Source: Alligator mississippiensis
Lineage: Eukaryota; Chordata; Crocodylia; Alligatoridae
Assembly (NCBI RefSeq): GCF_030867095.1
Contig: NC_081828.1
Coordinates: 207,024,978-207,088,977, forward strand
DNA length: 64,000 nt
Direction: 5' to 3'
Every line of letters starts with the position of its first letter. Position 1 is the stretch's first letter. The notes beneath the pieces are model-generated. The model did no database searches. It saw nothing but the letters and a program-made list of their open reading frames with translations, and was not told the DNA's origin. Of the stretch, positions 1 to 10,745 are shown piece by piece. Made by a program: the position numbers and the translations under genes.

Positions 1-51
1 CTGCCCCAGTCTTCTTGTATGGTGTTGAGCACTGTCCACAAAGGTTTAAGG

Positions 52-209
52 CAGTGCTTCCCAAACTCTTCCTCAGCATGCCTCCATTTATGGCCCCATT
101 TGCTCAGCATGGCCCCTCTCTCCCAACCCACAGCCCCATACCCCCACAACCCCATCCACTGATGTTGTAACCCCATTTGGGGTTGCAACCCACAGTTTGG
201 GAACCGCTG
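52..209. mobile_element. Small non-autonomous hAT DNA transposon
   Basis: The 158-bp unit has inverted ends CAGTGCTTCCCAAACT (52-67) and AGTTTGGGAACCGCTG (194-209), which pair at 14 of 16 positions. It is flanked by a perfect 8-bp direct repeat GTTTAAGG (44-51 and 210-217). An 8-bp target duplication plus CAGNG-type termini is the signature of hAT transposons. It has no coding capacity and would have been moved by a hAT transposase acting in trans. Confidence 0.85.
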
Positions 210-217
210 GTTTAAGG

Positions 218-1266
218 TCTTTCCAGGTTTAGGCCCCAGAGGTTGTCAGTTACATGGGTGATCATTTTTAGTAGATTATTTTAGGGGTGGCCAATGTGAG
301 GCATGTGTGCACAAGTGGCACAGGCAGCTTCTTTGTGTGGCATGCTGCAGATCATGGAGGCACAGGTAGCTCAGCAGCAGATAGGACAGGAAGCAGAAAG
401 CAGAGCAGCAAATCAGGCAGGGAACACAGAGCAGGGAACAGAAGGCAAAGTAGCAGATCTGGCAGGGAACGGGGTTGGAGTGGCACTTGGAAGAGTGCAG
501 GGCTAATCTGTGGCATGCCTGGCAAAAAGGATCCCTGGCAAACAATAGTCCATCACTAGATTATTTTATCTGCTTGGTTTAATGCCAACAAAAATCATTT
601 GGGTTCTTTCCAGCAGAAAGTCCCTGAGATGCATAGCCACAATGTATCTGTTGATTCTTGTAATTTGACAGGTTATGGACTACGAAAGAAAGATCTCTGA
701 GCTGAAAGCTTAGCTATCAAGAACAAAATCATAAATGCTTCTTTCTGGCCTTAGGTTCAGCCTTGACTTTCCTTTTCCGGAACTCACTCTCTCTTTATTC
801 ATCAGTCTTGTTGATTTTTCACTTTTCGCTGCTAAATAAAGTCATGTTCAGTGGCATGGTAAATATACACATTTAGAAACTTACTCAAATTGACCTTGAG
901 TTAGCAGATAATTACTTCAGTTGGTGACACTGATGTATACTGGCTGAACATCTGGCTATCACAGTGTTTGAATGCTGAGGAGGTCACCCCTACTTATTGT
1001 AATGCCATCTCTAGACATTTTCTTTTATAATCTAAATGATACATATTTAGTGGGGAAGAATTGTTGTACATGGAGGAGATCAAGGATAGATTTTATATTG
1101 TGACTGCCTGTCATACAAATTAAAAATATACTTCCTATGTAGAAAACACTCTATTAAGAACAAGTTTACCAATGGCACTTACAGTATGGGATGTTTCAAG
1201 GTAGAAGCTCTTTCGGATGAGAAATTATGCAGAGGTAATGGCTGATGTTCTAGCCATTCTCCCTTG
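218..1266. other. Intergenic sequence, no gene seen
   Basis: Overlapping short open frames at 276-559 come from a purine-rich stretch of repeated CAGGAAG/GAACAG-like words and show no protein family. The phrase AGGGGTGGCCAATGTGAGGC near 284 resembles the left end of a hAT element, but no matching right end was found. The rest is AT-rich unique sequence. Confidence 0.5.
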
Positions 1267-2280
1267 CACTATGGGTGTGTCCAGATGAGCACGGCATGTG
1301 GCACTGCAAACACGTTTGCAGCACCACATACCACACAGTCCGGTGTTCTCCGTACTACAAAAGAGTGCTGCTCGAGTGTGTGCTGCTCCAGGTTTTTTTG
1401 CTCAGGTTTTTTTGACCCCTTGATATCCAGGGGTAAAAAAAAAAAATGCAGGGAAAAGAAAACAAGCAACGTACACTCAGCTAGCACGCACTGATGAAAA
1501 GCGGAGCTGGGCCACCCAGAGCTCTGTTCCATTTTCAGCCAGGCTCCGCACTGCAGAGTTCCCATGGCTGCAGCCCTGGGAGGCCCCAGTACTCCAGGTA
1601 AGGCTGCTGGGGCCAACCCAATGCTGGCCCCAGCCTCCCTTACCCCACCCAGGGCAACTTGCCGCGTGCCAAAGCACGCGTGGCACAGGCATTCCCTGGA
1701 GACAAGTAGTGGCAGTGCAAGGTGTAGTGCCATTACTTGTCCCTGGGGAAACAAATGTCAATTAGGGCTGTGTGAAATTTCACCAGCTGTTTTGTTTCGA
1801 TACTGTTTTGACCAATTTTGAGGTCAAAACAGCAAAATTGAAATGAAACAAAGGCCGTCAAAATAGCCTCGAAACAAAACGAGGCTAGTCAAAATGTTTC
1901 TACTGTAGGCTGGGGATTGGAAGTCAGTCCAGCTGGGCTGACTTCCCGTCCCCAGTAAAAGATCCAGCAGGGGACGGGGAGTTAGCACAGTTGGGTTGAC
2001 TCCCCATCCCCCGCACTAGATCCCCATCCCCGGCGCTAAATCGCACTGGGAGGCAGCGAGACAGCCCAGTCAGTCTGCTTCCCCATCCCCAGCAAAATGT
2101 TGAAACAGTGTTGAAACAGTCTTTCCGTTTCAATGGAATGAAACGGAACAGCTGTTTTGACTCGAAATGAAATTCAAAATGGAACGCTGTTCTGTCGAAC
2201 CTTCGAAACTGAAGGCGAAATGGAACGGTGCCATTTCACACAGCCCTAACGTCCATGCATGTCTGGACATGTCCTATGTG
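1267..2280. mobile_element. TIR DNA transposon (outer), host of a nested element
   Basis: The left end (1268-1294, containing GGGTGTGTCCAGATGAGC) and the right end (2256-2280, GTCTGGACATGTCCTATGTG read inward) form imperfect inverted repeats around the shared word TGTCCAGA. Without the nested insertion the element is roughly 530 bp. It contains an A-rich run and GC-rich sequence. The 161-codon minus-strand frame across it (1269-1754) shows no domain and is probably chance. The family is not recognised. Confidence 0.5.
1765..2246. mobile_element. TA-flanked TIR element (GGGCTGTGTGAAAT ends), nested
   Basis: The inverted ends are GGGCTGTGTGAAATTTCACC (1765-1784) and the complement of the right end, which match at 18 of 20 positions. 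TA dinucleotides flank both sides (1763-1764 and 2247-2248), consistent with a TA target duplication. The outer arms are rich in AAAC/GTTTTG words that fold back on each other, and the centre (about 1910-2090) is GC-rich. It is non-autonomous and sits inside the outer element 1267-2280, so it is the younger insertion. Confidence 0.75.
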
Positions 2281-2450
2281 AGGAAGCAAAATACAGTTGT
2301 TTTTGAGGCTTCAGGGTTTCAGGCAGAGGTTAAAAAATTAATTATGGTAAATGCATGCTGCACTAAAATACAACGTTGTTTTATAATTAAGTTGTTGTTA
2401 CAGTAAGTTGTGTTGTTGTCCTTTGCAGGCGAAGATGACCACATCCAGGG

Positions 2451-2573
2451 AAAGAGAGTTGGGGGAAAGAGAGAGAAAGAAATGGGAAAGAAACAGGGAG
2501 AGAGACAAGAGAAAAGGGAAAAAAAAGGAAAAAGGAGAAAAGAGAGAGAGGAAAGAGAAAGGAGGGGGTGGAG
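2451..2573 (+). repeat. Homopurine (GA-rich) tract
   Basis: About 120 bases are almost exclusively A and G, with AGAGAGAG and GGGAAAGA words. It makes a lysine/glutamate-rich spurious frame (2410-2595). Such tracts can form triplex DNA. No function is visible here. Confidence 0.8.
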
Positions 2574-2625
2574 CCTAGGTCGCGTGGGTATGTAGGTAAC
2601 TTATAAGCCCGATCTTTGCCTTGAA

Positions 2626-3075
2626 TTATCTGATGCAGCAGGGGCAGGAAAGTGATGAGGAATGGGTACGAGAGGTTTTAATTTTCCTGGCCATGTGTTT
2701 TCTCATTGCTTCTGCCATGTGTTGCGGTTCAAAGGCCAATGCTCTGTTCTGGATTGATGACCACCAGGATGGACAGTCACAAGCAATTTGCTCCCATGAC
2801 TCCGGGTCAATGCTGAAACTCTTTAAGGACACCTTTAGGGTGTCTTTGTACCACTTCTTTGGTGCACCGTGAGAGTGTACTCCATTTGACAGTTCACAGT
2901 AGAAAACAGTCACCAGATTGTCAGTGCAATCCAAAAAGCATCCATTGCATTCTCTGCTGAGGTCAAATGGGCATAGCATAGGTAATAGCACATTCTCGTT
3001 TTCTCTCCCTATCTGATGTCGTTTATTGCAGGAACTGACAACATTCAGGAAGAAATTAATGTAATTTGTATGCAT
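2626..3075 (-). pseudogene. C-terminal remnant of a LINE ORF2 (APE-type non-LTR retrotransposon)
   Basis: The minus-strand frame contains the block KKWYKDTLKVSLKSFSIDPE followed by a W-rich segment and a basic, alanine-rich tail. This is the conserved region after the reverse transcriptase in a LINE lineage whose ORF2 ends with (K)RYKDTLK...DP..WE..A.DR..WR. A related, more complete tail lies at 16848-17214 and an endonuclease part at 30445-31925. The copy is truncated and shows substitutions at expected residues, so it is a dead fragment. The clade was not determined. Confidence 0.65.
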
Positions 3076-3117
3076 TATGCAAATTACATTATCCTCATCC
3101 TCATCAATAAATTAAGC

Positions 3118-4212
3118 GTCTGTGGCATTGATGCCTACACAGTTGGATAGGTAAAAAATTGGCTGATGGGGCGCACCCAGAGAGTAGTGGTGAATGGGTT
3201 GTACTCAACCTGGCGAGATGTGAGCAGTGGGGTACCCCAGAGCTCAGTTCTCAGGCCCACACTATTTAACGTCTTCATCAGTGACTTGGACGAGGGGGTG
3301 GAAAGCACGCTGTCCAAGTTTGCTGATGACACTAAGATGTGGGGCGAGGTGGACACACTTGAAGGGAGAGAGAGGCTGAAAATAGATTTAGACAGACTTC
3401 AAAAGTGGGCAGACAAGAATAGGATGGGGTTCAACGTAAACAAATGCATGGTGCTGCACCTTGGGAGAAGGAATCCACAGCATACATACAGGCTGGGGAG
3501 TTCCCCTCTTGAAAGCACAGAGGCGGAGAGGGATCTTGGAGTCATTATTGACTCCAAGATGAACATGAGCCAGCAATGCCAGACCGCAGCCAGCAAGGCC
3601 AGCCATACCTTGTCATGCATCCAAAGGTGCATCTCAAGCCGGTCCAGAGAGGTGATCCTTCCCCTCTATGCAACTTTGGTCAGACCGCAGTTGGAGTACT
3701 GTGTCCAGTTCTGGGCGCCGCACTTCAAAGGGATGTGGCCAGCCTGGAGAGGGTTCAGAGGAGGGCCACCCACTTGGTGAGAGGGCAGCAGGACAGGCCC
3801 TACGAGGAGAGACTGAGGGACCTGAAGCTGTTCAGCCTCAGCAAGAGGAGGCTGAGGAGGGATCTGGTGGCTGCCTACAAACTCATCAGGGGAGATCAAC
3901 AGCAAATAGGTAAATCCCTTTTCTCCCCAGCACCACCTGGGGTGACGAAGAACAATGGTAATAAGCTGATGGAGAATAGGTTTAGGTTAGAGATCAGAAG
4001 GCAATACTTTAGAGTTAGGGTGGCCAAAATCTGGAACCAACTTCCAAAGAAAGTGGTCCTCGCTCCTACCTTGGGCAAATTCAAGAGGAGGTTGGATGAT
4101 CACCTGTCTGGGGTCTTGTAAACCCATCACTCATTCCTGCCTGTGGCAGGGGGTCAGGCTAGATGATCTGATCAGGTCCCTCCTGACCCTAGCTACTATG
4201 AAACTATGAAAG
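3118..4212 (+). mobile_element. CR1 LINE, 5'-truncated, ORF2 frameshifted
   Basis: Translated fragments cover the second half of CR1 reverse transcriptase and the ORF2 C-terminus. They include GRTQRVVVNG, the SGVPQSS block, the catalytic FADDTKMWG motif (near 3320) and VRPQLEYCVQFWAPHF, then after a frameshift near 3725 ERVQRRATHLVRGQ and LGKFKRRLDDHL with a stop at 4121. The 3' UTR carries the CR1 consensus (GGCTAGATGATCTGATCAGG) and ends in CTATGAAACTATGAAA, the short direct repeats typical of CR1. It is non-functional. Confidence 0.93.
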
Positions 4213-4511
4213 CCTCAGCATGCAGGCTCGATGTTGGTAGAGTACAGGGAAGCTAGAGAGATCAAATTCTCCCATCCTCACCCCAGAGCTGTGCTAAGTT
4301 TCTGTACACCCTTTTCATCTTTTGCATCAGCTGGAAGGGGTAACAGGGTTGCCAAATACGCATAAACACAACCCCCAACCTGCTCCCAATTGATCATCTG
4401 TGCTAAGTCCTACGGAGGCCACTTCTGCAGTATTCCAGAGTCACATGTACTCTGAGATCCAGGCCGACTCCCCTGAATGGACTCCCCATGCCTGAGACTT
4501 TTTGAAGCCTC

Positions 4512-5624
4512 AGGGCATGTCTACATTGCCTCCGTGGTAAGCCTGGGAGTGCTGCTGAGAAAGCTTACCCCTACTTGCTCCCATTCAGCGTCCATCAGAG
4601 ATCACGAAATGAAGATAGGATGGGTTTCAATACTGACAAGCGCAGGGTGCTGCACTTGGGCAGTAGGAACCAGCAGCACACTTATAAGCTGGGAAACTCC
4701 CTTCTTGAGAGCACAGTGGCAGAAAGAGATCTTGGAGTCATTATGAATTCCAAGATGAACATGGGCCGTCAATGCGAGGACACAGTCAGTAGGGCTAACC
4801 ACATCTTGTCATGCATCCACAGATACATCATAAGCAGGGCCAAGGAGGTGATCCTTCCAGTCTGTATGACACTGGTCAGGCCGCAGTTGGAGTGCTGTGT
4901 CCAGTTCTGGGCACCGCACTTCAGGAGGGATGTGGACAGCATTGAGAGGGTCCAGAGGAGGGCCACTCACATGATCAGGGGGCAGCAGGGCAGGCCCTAC
5001 GAAGAGAGGCTATGGGACCCTAACCTGTTCAGCCTTCACAAGAGAAGGCTGAGGGGGGACCTGGTGGCCATCTATAAACTCACCAGGGGGACCAGCAGGG
5101 TTTGGGAGAGACCCTGTTGCCCCTAGCGCCCCCCGAGGTAACAAGGAATAACGGCCACAAATTGTTAGACAGTAGGTTTAGACTAAACATCTGAAGGCAC
5201 TACTTCACAGTCAGGGTGGCTAGGATCTGGAACCTACTTCCAAGGGAAGTGGTGATGGCTCCTACCCTGGGGGTCTTTAAGAGGAGGCTTGATGTCTACC
5301 TGGCTGGGGTCATTTGAGCCCGGTTTTCTCTCCTGCCCAGGGCAGGGGGTCGGACTTGATGATCTACAAGGTCCCTTCCGACCCTATTTCTATGAATCTA
5401 TGAATCATCATTTAGGCATTACAGCTGGTTTAGCACAGCTCTGAACATGCACCAAGAAGCACATCTGGACAAAGATCCTGAGAGCACTTGTGTGCATATG
5501 ACACGTTAAACCAACCACACTGCCACCAACCACACTCCAGGCTTTTGTGAAAGCTGAGCAAGAACAAGTGGGCAGGATATGTTTACTGGTTGCACTCCCA
5601 GGCTTGTCATTGTAGACCTGCCCT
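4512..5624. mobile_element. Probable TIR DNA transposon split by a CR1 insertion
   Basis: AGGGCATGTCTACATTG (from 4512) and, about 1.1 kb away, CATTGTAGACCTGCCCT (to 5624) are inverted copies. The adjoining AAGCCTGGGAGTGC/GCACTCCCAGGCTTG words are also inverted. The CR1 copy at 4606-5405 lies between them, so the original element was about 310 bp. No clear target duplication was seen. Confidence 0.5.
4606..5405 (+). mobile_element. CR1 LINE 3' fragment
   Basis: The translated blocks VLHLGSRNQQHTYKLGNSLL, ERDLGVIMNSKMNM, VRPQLECCVQFWAPHF and ERVQRRATHMIRGQQGRPYE are the CR1 ORF2 C-terminal half, broken by frame changes after about 5126. The 3' UTR has GGTCGGACTTGATGATCTAC and ends in CTATGAATCTATGAATC. 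It lies in the same orientation as the copy at 3118-4212 but is divergent from it, so it is a separate insertion. Confidence 0.9.
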
Positions 5625-5640
5625 TCAGTATGTGCACTTT

Positions 5641-5715
5641 GGCACTATAATGCACCCATGGTACTATAATGCACTCATGTACAACCTACACCCTTGGCAC
5701 TATAATGCACTCATG
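5641..5715 (+). repeat. Short direct repeats GGCACTATAATGCACYCATG
   Basis: Three copies of an approximately 20-bp word start near 5641, 5660 and 5696, the last after a 15-bp spacer. It is a small local duplication with no coding value. Confidence 0.75.
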
Positions 5716-6490
5716 GTTTTTCCTTTTCCTGAGGGAAAGAAGCCTCCTATATGACCTGATGGCAGACATGCTGTGCCAGAGAATAAATCCTGAGATTCTC
5801 ATAAACCCTGATTTATTGCACAGAGAATGCAGTGAGCTTGTAATTTTTCAGCCCTCTGAATTCTTCCCAGTTCACCACTTGTCTGATAAACATGGAAGCA
5901 ATTTTACATTTTTACTGTAGCAAACATTGTTATTTGTTCGTGTTCCCACATGTCTGACTAGTGCTGTGCTTCTGTTCTTTTAAATGCTCTTTTTGCTAAT
6001 GCACTAACTATGTTATAGATGTGGCTGGAAAACAAAATGAAAAACAGGTTCTATTCTTGAAGCCTATACAGGAAGTCTGCCTTAGCCTGCAGGAGTTACA
6101 GAAACCCGAGGGTGTGGAAAATGAGAAGATCTGTCCACCCATTCTTCCTGTGTTTTTCAGCATCTAATCTCTCTTCCTATGTTTGGATTAAGGCTGCTTA
6201 GTTAATCTATCGGGCTATATGTGTAAATCAAAGCACTAGCATTATCTTTGGTCTGCCACCAGGAAGACTGAATCACAGTCACTGAAGATAAAGCACAGGG
6301 AACATTCCAGCTTTAGTAGGATGCAAATGAGGTGGCTTTCTAGGTTTTGTCTGCTTCGTGTGCGATTCTTCAACAGCAACAACAGTTCTGAAGATGAATA
6401 AACCCATATGGATTAATAGGATGTATCCCTTCCATCACCACTTTAGTGCTGATATTTTGAAAATAAGATTTCTTCAAAGAGCTATTTATT
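5716..6490. other. Intergenic unique sequence
   Basis: No gene, RNA or repeat family was recognised. The 83-codon frame at 5669-5920 has no recognisable domain and lacks splice or promoter context. Confidence 0.5.
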
Positions 6491-6576
6491 TCAAAGAGCT
6501 ATTTAACAATAGCTAGCCTAGCTAGCCTATTTAACAATAGCTAGCCTATTTAACAATAGCTAGCCTAGCCTAGCAG
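6491..6576 (+). repeat. Minisatellite of CTATTTAACAATAGCTAGC units
   Basis: The word CTATTTAACAATAGCTAGC occurs at about 6499, 6527 and 6546, separated by CTAGC/CTAGCCTAG extensions. Each unit contains the near-palindrome CTATT...AATAG. It is preceded by two copies of TTTCAAAGAGCTATTTA. Confidence 0.85.
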
Positions 6577-6897
6577 TATCCCTTTTAAAAGAAAACATAT
6601 ATGTTGCTTATCTGCGAAAGTGCCCTAATATTGTGGAAAGGCCAAAGTCAAACAGAAACTGGGGGGAACCTGAAGAAGCAGTTTTCAGGTTCTTTCTATA
6701 AGCTTTTGCAGCATAGGACAGAAAATTATTTGTCCATCCTATGCCTATATATGGCTTTTGGGGATTTAGATACACTGTTTTTCATCAATACTTCACTGTA
6801 CCCTAAAGCCCTCTCCGATTTTGTAGTGATGGGCACTAGCCTAAGAACCTAAATAGGTGCCAAAGGAGCCCATTTCAGTAAGGAAGATTATATAAGT

Positions 6898-7180
6898 CAG
6901 TGGTTCTCAACCTTGTTAGACTCAAGGCACCCCTTGGAAAATGCCAGCTCTTAGCTTTCATTCATTTTTTTGACAATGGGGAAATACTAGAGTGGGTTTT
7001 TTTTAGTTGCGAAGAACTCAGAAAGCCCTGAATGTTTTTGACATGGATTTCTATTTGAAATCTTTGGGTTTATCTTGTAAATGTGTAGGTGTTTGCAGAC
7101 CAAGCAGTGCTAATATTGTGCAGCACCTTTAGAAGGATCTCATGGCAGCCAGGGTGCTCCAGCATCCTGGTTGAGAGTAT
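6898..7180. mobile_element. Probable hAT non-autonomous element
   Basis: The left end CAGTGGTTCTCAACCTTGTT (from 6898) is the classic start of many amniote hAT elements. The right side ends in CATCCTGGTTGAGAG (to about 7175), the inverted GGTTGAGA. The interior phrase AGGCACCCC matches the inverted CAGGGTGCT near the right end. The outermost right bases are decayed and no 8-bp duplication could be shown. Confidence 0.5.
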
Positions 7181-9561
7181 CCCTTCCTGATCTAGTCCAC
7201 TTCAACTGGGGACAGCTCACTACAGATGCAGAGACAGGGACAGAGCTGGATTGTGTGCTGAGGTATGTAGCTAAAAGAGACTCTTCAGGAAACAAACATA
7301 CTTCTCATTGCTATTTGGGGAGAAACTGTCAGGCAGCTAAAATTAAAGGCGTTCCCCTACCACAGAAAATTATTGAGAAGCTGTCTCCCTCATACTTCTC
7401 CTTCTCCTAGTTTTGCCATCCCCATAAAAAAGAGCTGTGATGGACTCAGTGGACCAACATGACAGCACAGTGGCCTGGCACCAGCATGACTGAGAAGCTT
7501 GCAAAAATGGTATGAAAGCCAGCTTTAGGGGGAAGTGGATCAGCTGGAGTAGTAGCAGCTGCAGCATGGGACCTTTTACAGACAAACATTAGCTGAAGAG
7601 TTGTAGAGATGCAGTTTATTTAAATAACCAGTCATACACAAAGGGCCTCTGAGAGCCTGGTGGGAACATTACCAGCTGAACCCACAACCAGTCTCCTTAA
7701 GCTTTCATACTTATCAAACTTCTTCCTAGCCCTGTTTTATTCTCCCACAGGGGAGCCCAAACTTGTTGCTCATTAACCTCCTTATCTTGTTGCTCCTGCT
7801 GGCCAATTAGGCATTACTGCTGGGTTGCTTGCAGCCACTGCATCAGCTAATTGCAGTGACTAGGGGAAATGCTAAGTGTACAGGCCAGAGTTTTAATTTG
7901 CTCTTTGTCACAAACAGCAGTACTTAATCTATTTCCTACATTGCTCTATAGTCCAGGTAAGGTGGATGTATAAAACTCAGCTGGAACAGTGTAGGGTAGT
8001 CTAATGTATTACTGTGTGTCGAAAATAAGAGCATCCATTCCAGGCAGATTTGTGTCCTGATGTTTGCTGTCATTGGGCTCAACAGATAGGGCTTTTGTGT
8101 GGATATAGCATTGTATACTGATAATGCATTATGTTAATTGCATCGTATTGCTGACAAAATTAATGAATTCTATACAATTGGGTTGCATTTAATTTAATAA
8201 ACGTACTGAATGAAAACCCAAACAGCTTAGCTACATGCTTGGGAAAGAGAGCTGGGGAATTGAGAAATGAGAAAATGGAAGAGAAGAAAAGGAAGGTTGG
8301 GAACAGGAAGAGAACAAGATGAGGCAATAGAGTGGAAAGCGGAACAGAAGGGCCCAAAAAAGAAAAATGTGATGAGGAAAATAAAAAGCAAATTAAGTAC
8401 AATGGAGCAACTTTTCTGCATAGGTTTAGGAATTTTGTGCTCCCAACTCTCAGTAATTCTGATAGACTGTGTGTCAGTTTTTAGGAAGAGAGAGAATAGA
8501 GCTAAAAACAAAGTGTCTGACATCTTAAAAATGTTTCTGAGACTTCAAGATGCATACTTCAAAACAGAATCATTTGAGAGTTTTGAGAATCCTAAATAAA
8601 AGCTACTAATAAAAGCTACTACTAAGCTGCTGTATATCTAACAAACTTCTGTTTGCCAAGATTCATAAATAAGCATTGTTAACAAAGCAAAATACAGGCC
8701 CAATAAATGGGACTTGTGAGCCATCATGCTAGCTGCTGCAAATGCTCACAAAGTCCATAAGATAAAAATCAATATGAAATGCTCATAGTGAGAAGATGTG
8801 CAGGACTGGGGGTGAAAGGGGGAACATGGGAGGTTTTCACAGGAAGGTGCATCCCTCGTTCAAATACATAAAAACAGACGAAAATGTATGTGCCAGGTGG
8901 CACCCAAGCATACTGGTGACTGTGAACTTTAAAATGTTTACCCTGACTTTTTTTTAATAGAAGGCTCTACAACCACACAGAAGCTTACTGTTTTTTGGAC
9001 ATGCCCTTCATTTAATATTGAAAGTCCTTAGGAAAATATCACTCTTGTGCTCATATGGCATGAAATTTCAGCACAAAGCTAGTTAGATATTATTTTACTG
9101 AGGGCATTAAACAGTGCAAGCACAACCAGTAAAACCAAAGTTCAAAGCAAACTTTTATGGTTATTTTATAAACCAGGGAATGTACTGTGGATGTTTATAA
9201 TGGAAAAATTGACTCAACCTACATTTAAGGGAAAACTAGCTGTGGGCCAGCATACCAGCATAGGAGGGGGTGTAATCCAGACTTCACGTGTTACTTGTGC
9301 TTGTTTTGTATGTCAAGTTGTGTTTCTCCTTTTCAGTGTCCAGGCTGTAAAGTTTCTGCATGATTTTATAGTTGTATCTAATAGCTATCTCTGCTGATTT
9401 AAGATGTGTTTGGGCTTGTAGCCTGTAGTAGTAGTGGGAAAGTCAAATTTTCTCAACTCCCACCTTGAGAAGAAAATGGAGGACATGATCTACTTCTTGG
9501 GGATGCAAACCTCTGTTTGAATTAATGTGAATTCTCTGTGTGGAGAACAAATATAGGATGG
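7181..9561. other. Intergenic unique sequence
   Basis: Short frames (7171-7410, 8227-8523, 8267-8599) come from purine/pyrimidine-biased sequence and show no domain. 7600-7930 is mildly GC-richer but no repeat ends were recognised. Nothing else can be supported. Confidence 0.45.
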
Positions 9562-9795
9562 GCCTGTGTAACAGGGAACCCTGGCCCTGTTACCAGAAGG
9601 CAGGTCAAGGGTTCAGAAGACCCCAGACAAAAGAGAAAAGGTTGGGGGGTGTAACAGGGAACCCTATCCCTGTCACCAGAAGACAGGTCCACCCCTTTAA
9701 GGCCAGAACTTTCTGGGCACAGAATTCTGGTAAGGAGGGGGTTAAATACTGAACCTGGCCAGCTAGTCAGCTGACCGGAAGGGGCAGGACAGGAC

Positions 9796-9803
9796 TATAA
9801 AAA
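9796..9803 (+). promoter_or_regulatory. LTR TATA box
   Basis: TATAAAAA stands in GGACTATAAAAACCCTGGGG, about 230 bp into the solo LTR and followed by purine-rich sequence, the expected U3/R arrangement. Whether it is active in this genome cannot be judged. Confidence 0.6.
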
Positions 9804-10124
9804 CCCTGGGGAGAGTAGCAGTAAGGACCAGCAGCCAAAGGGGAAGGAGTGCATCTCAGAGCTCCATGGAGCAGCCAAAGGCTGGAAGAGGGAACTACGG
9901 AAGCCCCTGGAAAGATGGCAGTCACCCCAGAAGCCAACAGTGGGGAGCCAAAGCATGAACCTGGCATGCTGCTTTCTTGGATCACATTTTTTTCTTGGTG
10001 GCAGTTATTGCCCATGGATGGGACTGTCCATATTTCTTTTGGTTATTGAATAACACCGGTGGTTTGGGTGAGGCTATTAGGGGAAAGAGGAGGCTTCATT
10101 TGGGGGTCCACTACAGAGTGGAAG

Positions 10125-10262
10125 CCCTGGCGCCAGCACAGGTGCAGCTTTCTGGAGGCACAGACCCCGGTGCCAGCACGGGTGTGGATTTTAGGTGTAC
10201 ATAGGCCCCGTTGCCAGTGGGGGTGCAGGATTTTGGGGTGCACTGACCCAGTGCCAGAGGTG
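10125..10262 (+). repeat. 40-bp tandem repeat inside the LTR
   Basis: The word GTGCCAG with its variants (CGCCAG, TTGCCAG) recurs about every 40 bases at 10131, 10171, 10211 and 10252. It is followed by a similar GGGTGCAG/ATTTTGGGGTGCA segment each time. This is roughly three and a half units. Confidence 0.8.
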
Positions 10263-10745
10263 TGACCTTAAAAGGCCAAGGTGGTCTGGTGCACCTGAGA
10301 TGCAAATGTTTTTTTGGACTAAGCCGAAGGGAGTTTGAGGCCAATCCCTGGTCTGTGAACTTGTGCCACCCTGGCTGTGGAGCTGGGGGCTAGACCTCTG
10401 GGCGAGGGAGGCCAGACTCCCTATTGGAGCAGAAAAGAGGGCCCTGAGCCTCAAGACAACGGAGAAGACTAAAGCCTTGGCATCAAACCCTGATGAGTTT
10501 AGATGGGGAGGCCTAGCTAGAGAGAGACTGGGGTCAAGGCCTATGGAGGTGAAAGACCCCAACATACGAAATCCAGTAGGCAGTCTCCTGCTTTTAAAAA
10601 CCTCAGCATAATAATTTCCATCAAGACGTGGCAGGAGAGTAAAGAGTGGGACACAAGAAACGTTGAAGGGGACTCTAAGGGTGCCCCACATAGGGCGCAG
10701 AGAACAGGGAAGATAGTGATGGGGAAGGCAACCTGTTACAGCCTG

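Larger units (their letters stand above)
9567..10740 (+). mobile_element. Solo LTR of an LTR retroelement, 1174 bp
   Basis: The sequence begins TGTAACAGGG and ends CCTGTTACA, an inverted TG...CA terminus of 9 bp. It is bounded by a perfect 5-bp direct repeat GCCTG (9562-9566 and 10741-10745), the length of target duplication made by many retroviral or Gypsy integrases. A TATA box lies at 9796. There is an internal partial duplication: the first 40 or so bases recur at 9650. A 40-bp tandem array lies at 10125-10262. No internal coding region or second LTR is present, so it formed by LTR-LTR recombination. Orientation is inferred from the TATA box; the retroelement family is unknown. Confidence 0.85.

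Noticed and set aside
1269..1754. 161-codon minus-strand frame
   Set aside because: It lies within the outer TIR element at 1267-2280; no domain.
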